Notes under the pieces: generated by a model
Seen by the model: only the letters and a program-made list of their open reading frames with translations
Databases searched by the model: none
Told to the model about the DNA's origin: nothing
From: Fibrobacterota bacterium
GTDB lineage: Bacteria; Fibrobacterota; Chitinivibrionia; Chitinivibrionales; FEN-1185
NCBI GenBank assembly: GCA_003165595.1
Contig: PLWQ01000009.1
Location: 141,516-205,515 of the forward strand
Length of the DNA stretch: 64,000 nucleotides
Direction of reading: 5' to 3'
Made by a program: the position numbers and the translations under genes
Part shown: one piece after another, positions 53,301-61,594 of the stretch
Layout: every line of letters begins with the position of its first letter
Numbering within the stretch: position 1 is the first letter of the stretch

Positions 53301-55068
53301 CATCCGAAATGTCGGCGAGCGCGACGGTCCAGCCTTTCTTTGCATAGGCGTTGACAAAAGGTTTAAAGTCGTTAAAGAAACTGTCCACGGTAACAACGAT
53401 ATAGTCGGCCTGAGCGAAGCCGCTCCAATCGCGACGGACAGTATCGAGAGACATATCGGCTGGAGCGAGCCGCATCGATACGTTCTGCGCAAGGAAAGAA
53501 TGCACCGTTGCAAGGCTGTCCTGGAACACGAGCGAATAGGACGGCTTCCCGCCGACGCTCGCGCTTTGCACGGTAAACCCGGTAAAGAGGCGGAAATTGC
53601 CGATGTCCCACAAGTCAAACGAACCCGACGAGAACCCCTTGACCTCAAACTGGTAGATACCATTGACATCTGCGCCGCTGTTCTTGAAAAGCAAATGGTC
53701 TTTGTCGGCGGTAAAGTTGCGGTAGTATTCAATTTCGATCCAGTTGAGTGCCGACAGGTCCGGATAGGTTGGCACCTTCTGGCCGCTGCCGTTGGGCACT
53801 CTGTTGAACGTGATCTTGTTGGTGTCGTTCTGGAATAATGACGATGGAAACGGCGAAGAAACAAAATCGAATTTACTCTGGCCATCCCATTCCGCGATTT
53901 GTTCCTGCCCTCCCGGCGAGTTGTCGTTGAGGTAGATATACAAACGGTGGTTTGGAGACACCGACGCGACGTTGGTCATTCCTTGAAAACGGATGTGCAA
54001 ACGCGCGGTGAGGGAGGGATCCGTGGACGTAGTCGGGGAAGGAATATCAAGAGTGAAATTGGTAATTGCGCTGGCGCCGATTATGCCCCAGTACCAGTTG
54101 TCGTCAAGATTCTGCGACGAATCGCCTATTTCGCTCACCGCATTGACGTTCCCCAGAAACAGCACCAGGCTATCCTTTTCCAGGTGCAGGGTATCGTAGA
54201 ACTCGTGCGCAAGGATTTCCGTTGAGGTCCCCTGACTATACACGGTTGCATCTTTTCGCTGACCGCCAGAAGTCTCCGCCACGCGGATTCCGGGCGCACC
54301 GCCTTCCCATGTGAGCCAGTACACGTTCGTATTTGAGAATTGAGACAGTGACGTGCCTGATCCTCGTAAGAACTTGCCGTAGAACATGATTATGTCGTTA
54401 TCCTGAAGAACAGCATGAAAGTTGTTTGAAACGTAAAGGGGCACTTCAACGCCGCTGTTGTAAAGCTTGTAGACAGAGCCGGGGATTGTTGCGATGGGAA
54501 CACCGAGCTTCCGCAGGGAAGCCCCGTTGATCTGATAAATTCCGTCCTTTTCGACCGAGACCTTTACGCCTCTCGAAAAAATGGTGCCTGGTTGGGGCGT
54601 AGCAAGCGATTTTGCGAGGCTCGTGAAAGTACCGAGATAGACAACGGAGTTCTTGATATATGCTTTGGACCCGGCCAGCGCACCCGTACTCGCAGTGATG
54701 GTGATGGTCCCATTCGCAATTGCTATCTTGGGGCCTTTGCCCGCTTGTCTGTATGGCGAGAAAGAAAACCATTGGAGAAAACTTGAGCCGGCCAACCCTT
54801 TGTGGACCAACGACGCGGGCATGACTGTGTGCGAATTGGCGAAAGAGTCGGACTGAACCCGAAGGCTCAGCGTCTGGGTCGGGGAAGATGATACTGCGAG
54901 GATAAAGGAAGACTGCTCAGAAATATGCGCAACTTCGAACTTGTCAAGGCTAAACCCGATGCTAACTGCGCTGGTTGTCGCGCTGCGGATCGAATAGGAT
55001 ATCGCGCGGGTCGGCGACGCAACGGACAATGCCCACCAAATTGCGACAAGAACGATTCTACCTTGCAT
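50308..55068 (-). CDS. Giant gingipain-type C25 cysteine peptidase, PorU-like
   Basis: 1586 residues, exported by a Sec signal (about 1-22). The C25 caspase-like catalytic domain lies at about 560-930, with catalytic His about 776 in NFDGHGGG and Cys about 815 in FSFTCLTADFE; LLGGDTSYDLDKV and GRFPAENRTEL are family landmarks. A CARDB-like Ig domain follows (about 1120-1215), and the C-terminus (about 1505-1586; VPWDGKTSQGYRIANGTYYA) is a FlgD-type beta-sandwich. PorU, the sortase of type IX secretion, is a C25 enzyme of similar layout that cuts C-terminal signals; a surface protease of the gingipain type is the alternative. It starts 11 bases inside the upstream lipoprotein gene with AAGG before the ATG. 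Confidence 0.9.
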   Translation of the reverse strand: MQGRIVLVAIWWALSVASPTRAISYSIRSATTSAVSIGFSLDKFEVAHISEQSSFILAVSSSPTQTLSLRVQSDSFANSHTVMPASLVHKGLAGSSFLQWFSFSPYRQAGKGPKIAIANGTITITASTGALAGSKAYIKNSVVYLGTFTSLAKSLATPQPGTIFSRGVKVSVEKDGIYQINGASLRKLGVPIATIPGSVYKLYNSGVEVPLYVSNNFHAVLQDNDIIMFYGKFLRGSGTSLSQFSNTNVYWLTWEGGAPGIRVAETSGGQRKDATVYSQGTSTEILAHEFYDTLHLEKDSLVLFLGNVNAVSEIGDSSQNLDDNWYWGIIGASAITNFTLDIPSPTTSTDPSLTARLHIRFQGMTNVASVSPNHRLYIYLNDNSPGGQEQIAEWDGQSKFDFVSSPFPSSLFQNDTNKITFNRVPNGSGQKVPTYPDLSALNWIEIEYYRNFTADKDHLLFKNSGADVNGIYQFEVKGFSSGSFDLWDIGNFRLFTGFTVQSASVGGKPSYSLVFQDSLATVHSFLAQNVSMRLAPADMSLDTVRRDWSGFAQADYIVVTVDSFFNDFKPFVNAYAKKGWTVALADISDVYNAFSGGIADPEAIRTFLRYVFSLSATKHPRYLLLGGDTSYDLDKVNRGRNIVPTHLSGVPGWGPASDDGYFAAFLSDDDFPDINVGRFPAENRTELQNIVSKTVGYLTQRASGPWHDNLLLVGGAESDFTAFNDNTQTEVIGPAMNVYRLDGDPQSRYYHDQSNASTDLAGLINAGVYAINFDGHGGGLVWSDSKFFSYTDLDKLYNGQWDRAGRLPIVFSFTCLTADFESVDYQSLGEEFLRVKKNGCVGFFGASAYTSKRGNLIMNRLMLQNAVAGSFESVGDLLSYAKMNMLVRFGTEFTALVREYNFLGDPALPWALAPDSLRLTVGKTAMRPQDTLSVRGYCAPIQSGQARVTLGADFLTWNQFSWDVRSDSIRGVCPVKDSLKTSRGLVRAFAWNDSQELRGSSTFSKSTVLFRNVAVSPAPVHYGDSVNVSTTIEILDSSRKADAVLCLYSVIPRYVTNPSFQGISMFADSTGTWRTNARIPIAFNGMVGDELLVKFRVIGNGFSDTTDIYAFTILGRPDLMFAPSGVNVVWYNDSLFAQCQILNGGNASAPPFGVTFYIGSSVQGKPLATILFSDSLLPGKTKPFSVALPDTQGTLQITAIANPSGSFDEISRDNNIARRSVRLARADMATSADTLCAAGHTVCVSPLATLAPRRRIFLVADTIALQHPLRTESYWTPLSDDSVSRFIVWSRPALSAADSLAWTFYRSPRDSTLPTAKRLAAYPATARLRVLLFDSLLNAWRSEPGSADSAKMKCVMHATRSGPFALGLLSDNQPPQIQASVDGRNLTFLDYAAKGKPFNLFLSDASAIVPSSVRVLLDKKSLDTALVSHIPVQSDLTQISCTAYPKKESNVDSLTVMAEDFAGNVAVTTFAFLPGEDLTIKNFSCHPNPFTAKQDNSGKTIQTIRFAFLLTDVAQSASIVVYTIGSRVAWSWQNNTGIIGYQEVPWDGKTSQGYRIANGTYYAKLSVKNGSKSATAIIRIAKLEGY

Positions 55069-55804
55069 ACAGCCTTCTTACCGCCATGGACTGGGCATTG
55101 AGCGCCGGCACTTCCAATTTGATTGCCCAGGTATATCCGCCGGGCGACAGGGGAAACAGCGATGCGGGGATTTGGTTTGCCGACTGCACCGTATCGCCCT
55201 GGTAGGAATAGACGGGCACGATTGGCTGCGGCGCGCTCCATAAGAGTCCAGCCGTGTCACCGTAGAGCATCGAATATGTGTAGTACCCCGCCATAACGGA
55301 TGTCACATACCATACGAGGGAGTCATTTGAAATGGTATCTGATTCGACCGGACTCACAGGAATGGGCTGCCACGCGAGTACCAGGGAATCGATGGCGCTT
55401 GTGTCGCTGGTTCGGCCGACAGAGTCGATAGCGAACATTTGAAAGAATATGGTCTTGTACGAAAGCAGACCCGGGAACCCAACGTTGTCCGCGTTCTCAT
55501 GGTAGTCGAAAACGTTGCCGGGAATCGACCGTGCCAGCAAGGTGAAAGAGCTGTCACCCATAGTCTTCTGAAAAATCACAAATTCCCTTACGCCAAGCGA
55601 ACCGTTGGCAGGCATCTGCCAGCGTACATGAATGGCAGGCCGGAATCCGGGAGTAGACTGGAACGAAAATGCGTCCACGCCGACTTGTGTTATGATCGGA
55701 GCCGTGAGCGTCGCAGGAGGGAACGGTTCCGGCGAGGGGCATGACCCGTCCATCAGGAGCGCGGCCAAAGGAGCGAACAGGAGCACTCGGGCTCGCAGTT
55801 TCAC
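55058..55804 (-). CDS. Lipoprotein with Fn3-like domain
   Basis: 248 residues. The N-terminus VKLRARVLLFAPLAALLMDGSC has a lipobox and should be lipid-anchored. The rest is beta-rich with an Fn3-like stretch (PAIHVRWQMPANGSLGVREF) and no enzyme motif. The GTG start overlaps the ruvX stop by 4 bases (GTGA) and has GAGGGA before it. Its end overlaps the start of the C25 protease by 11 bases, so the two products are probably made together. A T9SS outer-membrane partner role is possible but inferred. Confidence 0.75.
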   Translation of the reverse strand: MKLRARVLLFAPLAALLMDGSCPSPEPFPPATLTAPIITQVGVDAFSFQSTPGFRPAIHVRWQMPANGSLGVREFVIFQKTMGDSSFTLLARSIPGNVFDYHENADNVGFPGLLSYKTIFFQMFAIDSVGRTSDTSAIDSLVLAWQPIPVSPVESDTISNDSLVWYVTSVMAGYYTYSMLYGDTAGLLWSAPQPIVPVYSYQGDTVQSANQIPASLFPLSPGGYTWAIKLEVPALNAQSMAVRRLYAR

Positions 55805-56211
55805 TGTGATTCCCTCATGTATTCCTCGAGGATGAGGCATGCGGCAACTTTATCGGTATTACCCTTGTTTTGCCGGTACTTTCTCTTCCGATATCGAATG
55901 ATAACATTGGCACGTTTCGAAGTCAAACTTTCGTCCACAAAATGAACGGGGAGCCCGGTCATCCGACCGAGTCGGACTGCAAAGGCACGGATTTCCTGCG
56001 ACATTACGGTTTCGCCGCCATCTTCATCGAGGGGAAGCCCAACCACGATCTGGGACGCCTGTTCCCGCTTGGCTGTGCCGCAAAGGGAGTCGAGGTACTG
56101 CGGAGTTGTTTTCCTATCGAGTGTGGGAAGGCTTCGAATGAACTCGCCGTTTTCGTCGGTTATCGCGATGCCGATTCTTCGCTGTCCATAATCAACGCCG
56201 ATGAGCTTCAT
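55801..56211 (-). CDS. ruvX: Putative Holliday junction resolvase / pre-16S rRNA nuclease YqgF
   Basis: 136 residues with the RNase-H-like fold. The catalytic acidic residues are Asp7 in VDYGQRRIGIA, Glu in VDESLTSKRA and Asp in TDKVAACLILEEY. ATG 56211 lies 20 bases inside the end of the upstream gene; the frame is open to 56415, but the extra 68 residues match nothing. The family processes 16S rRNA 5' ends, which would fit the presence of rsmI at the end of the same unit. Confidence 0.93.
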   Translation of the reverse strand: MKLIGVDYGQRRIGIAITDENGEFIRSLPTLDRKTTPQYLDSLCGTAKREQASQIVVGLPLDEDGGETVMSQEIRAFAVRLGRMTGLPVHFVDESLTSKRANVIIRYRKRKYRQNKGNTDKVAACLILEEYMRESQ

Positions 56212-57973
56212 CAACGGTTTTCGTCCATTCCATGAGAATTTCGAGCGTGGAAAGATCAACGTTCTTCGTCTGGCTTGTTTTGTCAAGCACGAAGTGGAAA
56301 TGACCTTTCTTGAGATTGAGCATTTCGAACACCGCTTCCCGGCCCTGCTGCGTTTGTGTCGCGGCGTAGGAGAGCCGGCCCTGTTCAAAGTATATGAGCC
56401 CAAAGGGCTTGTCAATTACGACATAGAGACAGCCGGTCTTGCTGCCGATCTCAATGAACTGCATCACTTCAATCAGGCTTCCTTGTCCTATTTCTCCTCC
56501 GAGAGCGGATGTTTCAACGCTCTTTCGGATCGATTTTGTTCCTGTCAGCGACATAATGAGGGGAGTCACCAGCCTGAAGACATCCCTGTCGGAAAATGCC
56601 ATGCCGAGAAAATGAACATTTTGCATGGCGGCGCGTTTTGCTAGGGTTTCGGCGCCGGGAACATTGTAGAAAATGACGAGGATATCCGAGGCGGACCGTT
56701 TGGTCGCAATTGTTGATTCAAGGAAGGAGAGAGCGTTGTCCTCCACCTGCCAGTCGATCACGATGACGTCAGGCACGTAGTGCGCCAACAGGCTTGCGGC
56801 ACGTTCGAACGTCGATGCCGTTTCGATCTGGAAACCAATCTCGGAGAAACATTTCGACAGGGTTGTTGTCGTGTCGGTAAGAGAATACTGAATCTGCTTT
56901 TCCGATTTGGCAATTACGAGAAGATCCTTCTTGACCGCAACTTTCCGCATCGGCTTTGTTCGAAGCGAAATGACGATCAGGAGAATCACCAGGCCGAGCA
57001 AAAGGACTCCCACTCCGCCCAGGAGCGCAAATAGAACAATCTGTGGAATTTTTGTCGTTGCAGGAGGGGTATCCACGATTCGTCCATAGCGACGATCCAC
57101 CCATCCGACGTGCGCGCCAAACTGGATTTTGCACCATGACGTGCCCGCGTAAAGGAGCGGGTAGCACTCGCTGTTTCGCGCGATACCTAGAATGGGAGAT
57201 TCCGGGCTTACGGATGCAAGAATTCTTGCCGGACTCTCGGTAATCTCGAAAAACTTCTGGCCTGTTCCCTGCTGGCCGGCCTGATTATCACCGGATTGCG
57301 ATTTTTCGGAAAGGGACTTGGCCTGCTGCAAAGGCTGGATGGAACGGGAGACTGCGCCGGCAGACCCCTCGGACGCCAACGCCGGACCTTCTTTGCTTGC
57401 AGGAATAGGCATAACGGAAGCCGGAGGAAGGTCCACGGTGACGTTGAGCGGTCTCTTCTGCTTACGAGGGCTTTTCCTTTGTGTCGTCTCCCCGGAAGTT
57501 TCCTGTTTCTCCTCAGGACGCGAAGGGGCGTTTTCAACGACAGGTTGCTCCTTCGGAATTTCCTGTGCGGAATTCTGCGGTGCAACAGGCGGTGCGGCAA
57601 TCTTTGAAGGAGCCGGAACCTGCGGCGGTTGGGGAGGAGGCGGGGAAGCGGACGGTTGGCTTTGCTTTGCCGGTTGCGGCGCGGCTGGCGGAGGCGTTGC
57701 GGCGGAGCCGGCTTCGACAACTTCGACATTGGCCTGGAATATCCATCCGATGCTGCCCTTGAAGTCTACGTTGAACCAGTCGCCCTTTTTGGTTATGACT
57801 TTGCAGCGATCACCCTTCTTGACCATGCCCACCAGCTTGGCGTCGCCGTAGGGCATGAGCATCACCCTCGCAATATCCTTGTTCACCACAACATAGCTGT
57901 TATCGGCGCCGGAATTGGCAAAAGCAAATAGCAGGAAAGCTATTGTCGTAAAGGATAGTCGAGGGTGTTTCAT
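56192..57973 (-). CDS. SH3-membrane-pseudoreceiver-DUF4388 fusion protein
   Basis: 593 residues, an unusual envelope-to-cytoplasm architecture. A signal/anchor at 1-23 is followed by a first SH3-like domain (about 25-88; KKGDRCKVITKKGDWFNV ... GWIFQANVEV), a long Pro/Gln/Ser-rich linker (about 90-245) and a second SH3-like domain (about 250-310; GWVDRRYGRI). A membrane helix (about 318-345) leads to a receiver-like fold (about 355-470) and a C-terminal DUF4388/PATAN domain (about 480-593; GSLIEVMQFIEIGSKTGCLYV ... GRLSYAATQTQQGREAVFEML). In the receiver the Asp of VIVIDWQ remains, but the acidic pair is gone (LLVIAKSEK), so phosphorylation is doubtful. It starts 9 bases after the SH3-membrane gene. 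Confidence 0.85.
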   Translation of the reverse strand: MKHPRLSFTTIAFLLFAFANSGADNSYVVVNKDIARVMLMPYGDAKLVGMVKKGDRCKVITKKGDWFNVDFKGSIGWIFQANVEVVEAGSAATPPPAAPQPAKQSQPSASPPPPQPPQVPAPSKIAAPPVAPQNSAQEIPKEQPVVENAPSRPEEKQETSGETTQRKSPRKQKRPLNVTVDLPPASVMPIPASKEGPALASEGSAGAVSRSIQPLQQAKSLSEKSQSGDNQAGQQGTGQKFFEITESPARILASVSPESPILGIARNSECYPLLYAGTSWCKIQFGAHVGWVDRRYGRIVDTPPATTKIPQIVLFALLGGVGVLLLGLVILLIVISLRTKPMRKVAVKKDLLVIAKSEKQIQYSLTDTTTTLSKCFSEIGFQIETASTFERAASLLAHYVPDVIVIDWQVEDNALSFLESTIATKRSASDILVIFYNVPGAETLAKRAAMQNVHFLGMAFSDRDVFRLVTPLIMSLTGTKSIRKSVETSALGGEIGQGSLIEVMQFIEIGSKTGCLYVVIDKPFGLIYFEQGRLSYAATQTQQGREAVFEMLNLKKGHFHFVLDKTSQTKNVDLSTLEILMEWTKTVDEAHRR

Positions 57974-57982
57974 GGCGCGCTG

Positions 57983-58354
57983 TCATACTTCAACGGCTTT
58001 TTGTTTGTAAATGTACATCGACACACCGACGAGTGTGCCCAGGAGAAGGATGACGAAAACAAAGAATGTCCCCAGAGGAAGATATTGAGGATTGTTTACT
58101 ACGACGCCGGCCTTTTGTTCAAGCCAGCCGACTTTGTCTTTGATCTTTATCTGATACCAGGATTTGCCTTCATACACAAGCTCGAAATGATCGCCCTTCT
58201 TTGCGACGATAATAACATTTGATTTGGGATCCAAAAACTCATATACATTGACAAAGGGATTCTTGATCTCCACATACTTTGCGGCGGCATTCGAAGCGGA
58301 GTAGGAGACTAGCAGGAAGAAGAAACTTAGAAGCGAAACTGTCAGCTGCTTCAT
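57983..58354 (-). CDS. Small SH3-like membrane protein
   Basis: 123 residues: signal peptide (MKQLTVSLLSFFFLLVSYSASNA), one SH3-like domain (about 30-85; AKKGDHFELVYEGKSWYQIKIKDKVGWLEQ) and a C-terminal membrane helix (about 95-116) with a short cytoplasmic tail. The layout equals the N-terminal sensor part of the next gene in miniature. ATG 58354 has AGGAGG eight bases before it, and the start overlaps the lpxK stop. A tandem duplication that later gained cytoplasmic domains is a reasonable origin. Confidence 0.82.
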   Translation of the reverse strand: MKQLTVSLLSFFFLLVSYSASNAAAKYVEIKNPFVNVYEFLDPKSNVIIVAKKGDHFELVYEGKSWYQIKIKDKVGWLEQKAGVVVNNPQYLPLGTFFVFVILLLGTLVGVSMYIYKQKAVEV

Positions 58355-59433
58355 GTACAATACCTCCTCTTAGGGATGTATGACTGTATTAAATCGTTCA
58401 AATGCTCAAAGAAACTCTCTCGCGACGGACCATCGGCGAACGATACATCTATTTTAAGATACCAAATATCCGGGCCATTTACAAGTTTTATGGTGCGCAA
58501 TCTAAAGGCATCCTTTTCGGTGGTGACAATGCCGTCGCATTGCACCCCGTACAGCCCTTCTATCTCATTGATCGTGAAGACATGATGGTCGTCGAAGAAA
58601 TGCGAAGCGCATGGCCGGATGCCCATATCTGCAAGGAGCATCGAGAATCGATCCGGCCGCGCTATTCCCGACAGCAGCAGGGGGCTTCTGAAGGGCAAAA
58701 TCTTGGACGTCTCGCCGGTGCCAAGTTTCCGCCACTCACGGGGAACCTGAAACAAGACAAATATGCCTTTGCCCGGAAACTGAAGCTGGAGTTTTTCCCG
58801 AGTACGAATGCACGCATGCTTTTCTTGCATGCTGCCGATGATGCAGATGAAATTCGCGCGTTTCAAATTGACAAGCGGCTCACGAAGCGTTCCCGCTGGA
58901 ATGAGGCTGTCCGCAAAGGGGTCCGGCGGAATGCACACAATATCCGCCGTCCGTTTCACTTGCCGGTGCTGAAAGCCGTCGTCGAGGATAAACATGGTGT
59001 TGCGGGGAACAAGATTGCACAGGTCGCGGGCACTCTTGCGTCTGCTGGAACATATCCCGAGCCACGATTGCGGCAGGGCCTCGTGAAGCAGGGCGGGCTC
59101 GTCGCCAACCTGGCTCCACGAGACGGGCTCGCCGGGTTTACAAATTACCATTTCCTTGCGAGCCCTGCCATAACCTCTGCTGAGAAAGGCCACAAAATAC
59201 CCTTGTTTCACCAATTGCCGGGCAACGAAGAGGCTCATGGGGGTTTTCCCGGTACCGCCCGCATGAACGCCACCCACGCTGATCACCGGTCTCCCGACTT
59301 CCTGAGAAAGCGCGGCAATGTTGTCGTAAAGGAAGTTCCTGAGAGACACCACGCCCTCGTAGGCCGACGACAAAACACGTGGCAGCGCTCCATTGCCAAA
59401 AGGTCGCAATCGGATTTCATGTGCGATATTCAC
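58351..59433 (-). CDS. lpxK: Tetraacyldisaccharide 4'-kinase
   Basis: Phosphorylates the 4' position of the lipid A precursor at the inner membrane, showing that the organism makes lipid A. The 360-residue protein has the P-loop VGGVHAGGTGKTP and FILDDGFQHRQVKRTADIV, with DDGFQH as the LpxK signature; the substrate-facing N-terminus is intact. A GTG at 59433 is preferred (GAGAG six bases before it); a TTG one codon upstream is possible. First gene of the unit that runs to rsmI. No other lpx gene is in the window. Confidence 0.94.
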   Translation of the reverse strand: MNIAHEIRLRPFGNGALPRVLSSAYEGVVSLRNFLYDNIAALSQEVGRPVISVGGVHAGGTGKTPMSLFVARQLVKQGYFVAFLSRGYGRARKEMVICKPGEPVSWSQVGDEPALLHEALPQSWLGICSSRRKSARDLCNLVPRNTMFILDDGFQHRQVKRTADIVCIPPDPFADSLIPAGTLREPLVNLKRANFICIIGSMQEKHACIRTREKLQLQFPGKGIFVLFQVPREWRKLGTGETSKILPFRSPLLLSGIARPDRFSMLLADMGIRPCASHFFDDHHVFTINEIEGLYGVQCDGIVTTEKDAFRLRTIKLVNGPDIWYLKIDVSFADGPSRESFFEHLNDLIQSYIPKRRYCT

Positions 59434-59587
59434 CAAGAACTCTCGTGCTGACTAGTAAGATGTCCGCTGAGCGACAATCGAAAATAATATACGTGATGAA
59501 ATCGGTCCCGGCGTCCCCGTCGAAATTGGATAGTGCGCCTGCATACCAATTCGTGTGAAGTGGGGGAGAGTCGATCCGCTGGTTATT

Positions 59588-60493
59588 CTAGGCAACAGCA
59601 AAGACAACCCTGGATCTTTGCGCGAGATCGGGGTCTATTCGTATTTCTTTCCACTCGTTCCTACGCAACAGGTCGACCACTTGCTGCCCCTGCGTCGCGC
59701 CGATCTCGCAATACAATCTGCCGCCCGGCGCAAGAATCCTTTTGGATTCCCTGGCAAGTATATCGTAAAAATCAAGTCCGTTCCTGCCGCCGTCGAGAGC
59801 CTCGTGCGGTTCAAACAGCTTGACGCTGTCGTCAAGCTGCAGCATCTCGCCATCGGAAACATACGGCGGATTACTTACGATAAAATCGAAACAGGCAGCT
59901 GGGTTGCCCGCGATGACGCCAAAGGATGGTTCACTGTGCGAACGCCCAATTCTCCCTGCCTCAGACAACGTTCTGATTGCAGAGAACGCGTTGCAACACA
60001 AAAGCTTTACCTTGGACGGCGGGCAATTGATACGTGCGATTCTCAACGCCGCAGGTGAGACATCGATACCCACGCCGTGCCACCGGGGACGGTTGAGCGC
60101 AAGTGCCGCGCAAATAGCCCCGCTTCCGACGCCAAAATCAAGATAGCTCTCATAGTTTGCCATTTCGTGCCCAAGCACGGTTTCTACCAGTATTTCCGTT
60201 TCCGGACGCGGGATGAGCACATCCGGACCCACCACCAGCGAAAGTGAATGGAAATGGGCGATCCCAAGTACGTACTGCAGGGGCTCGCCGGTAAGCCGGC
60301 GTTTGACAAATGTGTCGACACGAGCGCATTGCTGTTCGTCGACCAGTCGGGTGGGTGAGAGGTACAAGTCGCTTCTTTGACAACGCAGGACGTGCTGCAG
60401 AATGCGTTCGGCTTCGGAAAGAGAAAGTTCGTCGGCTATGGGGAGAAGCGCGTCGCGCGTGGAGCGCAAAAGTGCGGAAAAGGTTATGGCCAT
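59588..60493 (-). CDS. prmC: Release factor glutamine methyltransferase
   Basis: Methylates the Gln of the GGQ motif in release factors. The 301-residue protein has a helical N-terminal domain, SAM motif LDFGVGSGAICAAL and the catalytic NPPYVSDGEM. It follows prfA (its substrate) by 24 bases on the same strand, a classic pairing. Confidence 0.96.
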   Translation of the reverse strand: MAITFSALLRSTRDALLPIADELSLSEAERILQHVLRCQRSDLYLSPTRLVDEQQCARVDTFVKRRLTGEPLQYVLGIAHFHSLSLVVGPDVLIPRPETEILVETVLGHEMANYESYLDFGVGSGAICAALALNRPRWHGVGIDVSPAALRIARINCPPSKVKLLCCNAFSAIRTLSEAGRIGRSHSEPSFGVIAGNPAACFDFIVSNPPYVSDGEMLQLDDSVKLFEPHEALDGGRNGLDFYDILARESKRILAPGGRLYCEIGATQGQQVVDLLRRNEWKEIRIDPDLAQRSRVVFAVA

Positions 60494-60517
60494 AGCGGGC
60501 CCATCGGGAGTAAAGTC

Positions 60518-61594
60518 TTACGACGTTGTACTGGTAAGCCGGATTCGCTCGTTGAGATCGGCTGCGGAAAGCTTGTCAATCACTTCCTGCAAATCGCCGT
60601 TGATGATTGCATCCAGTTTGTACAGCGTCAAATTGATTCTGTGGTCGCTCAGGCGGTTTTGAGGGAAATTATAGGTCCTTATTTTCTCGCTCCGGTCCCC
60701 GGAGCCCACCATGCTCTTCCGGCTTGCCGATTCCTGGGCCTGTTTCTCGGACATGCGCAGATCGAACAGCCGCGAAGAAAGGATTTTCATGGCGCGCGCC
60801 TTGTTCTTGTGCTGCGATTTTTCGTCCTGGCAAGTGACCACGAGGCCTGTGGCAAGGTGGACGATTCGCACCGCGGATTCGGTTTTGTTAACGTGCTGGC
60901 CGCCCTTGCCGCCTGCTCGAAACACGTCGATACGGATTTCCGAGGGGTCTATGCTGACCTCTAGGTCGTCCGCTTCCGGAAACACCGCAACCGAAGCTGC
61001 CGACGTGTGAATTCGGCCCTGCGCCTCCGTCTGCGGCACGCGTTGCACGCGGTGGACGCCCGACTCGTATTTAAAAGTTCCGTAGGCCCCGTCGCCCTTT
61101 ACAAGGAAAATGATTTCTTTTATTGCGCCGATGTCGCCGTAGCTCGAGCTGAGGACCTCGAGTGTCCATCCCTTGTTCTCAACAAAGTGGGTATACATTC
61201 TGTAAAGATCCGACGCGAAAATGCCGGCCTCTATGCCTCCGGTCCCGGCACGGATTTCCACGAGCGCATTCTTCATGTCGCGGGGATCTTGGGGAACCAG
61301 ATAATATTTGATCTTCTGTTCGAGCCCGGGCAGTTCCTGTTGAATCCGCTCGTTTTCCTCTTTCGCCATCAGGCGCAATTCGAGGTCGGATTCGGATGCG
61401 AGCAGCTCCGTGTTGCCGGCCAGCATCTTCACCATGCCAAGATATTTGAGATACTCCGGCATATTTCGTTTGACGGAATTGTATTCCCTGCCGAGATTTT
61501 CAAGCAGGCTGGGGTTTGACGTGACCTTGGGGGAGGCGAGCTGTTCTTCAAGTTCTTTTTGCCGAGAAATAAGTTCCAGAATCTTTTCGATCAT
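60518..61594 (-). CDS. prfA: Peptide chain release factor 1
   Basis: 358 residues. The GGQ motif is in RAGGKGGQHVNKTES, and the stop-codon reading motif is P-Q-T in VQRVPQTEAQGRIHTSA, where E. coli RF1 has P-A-T. The P-x-T form marks RF1 (UAA/UAG) rather than RF2. The start at 61594 overlaps the DUF1385 stop by 4 bases (ATGA); the open frame to 61900 is rejected because it runs inside that gene. Confidence 0.97.
   Translation of the reverse strand: MIEKILELISRQKELEEQLASPKVTSNPSLLENLGREYNSVKRNMPEYLKYLGMVKMLAGNTELLASESDLELRLMAKEENERIQQELPGLEQKIKYYLVPQDPRDMKNALVEIRAGTGGIEAGIFASDLYRMYTHFVENKGWTLEVLSSSYGDIGAIKEIIFLVKGDGAYGTFKYESGVHRVQRVPQTEAQGRIHTSAASVAVFPEADDLEVSIDPSEIRIDVFRAGGKGGQHVNKTESAVRIVHLATGLVVTCQDEKSQHKNKARAMKILSSRLFDLRMSEKQAQESASRKSMVGSGDRSEKIRTYNFPQNRLSDHRINLTLYKLDAIINGDLQEVIDKLSAADLNERIRLTSTTS

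Noticed and set aside
52831-53838. Open frame of 335 codons on the plus strand
   Set aside because: Antisense to the C25 protease catalytic region; no motif or ribosome site.
58402-59451. Open frame of 349 codons on the plus strand
   Set aside because: Antisense to lpxK, which is certain.
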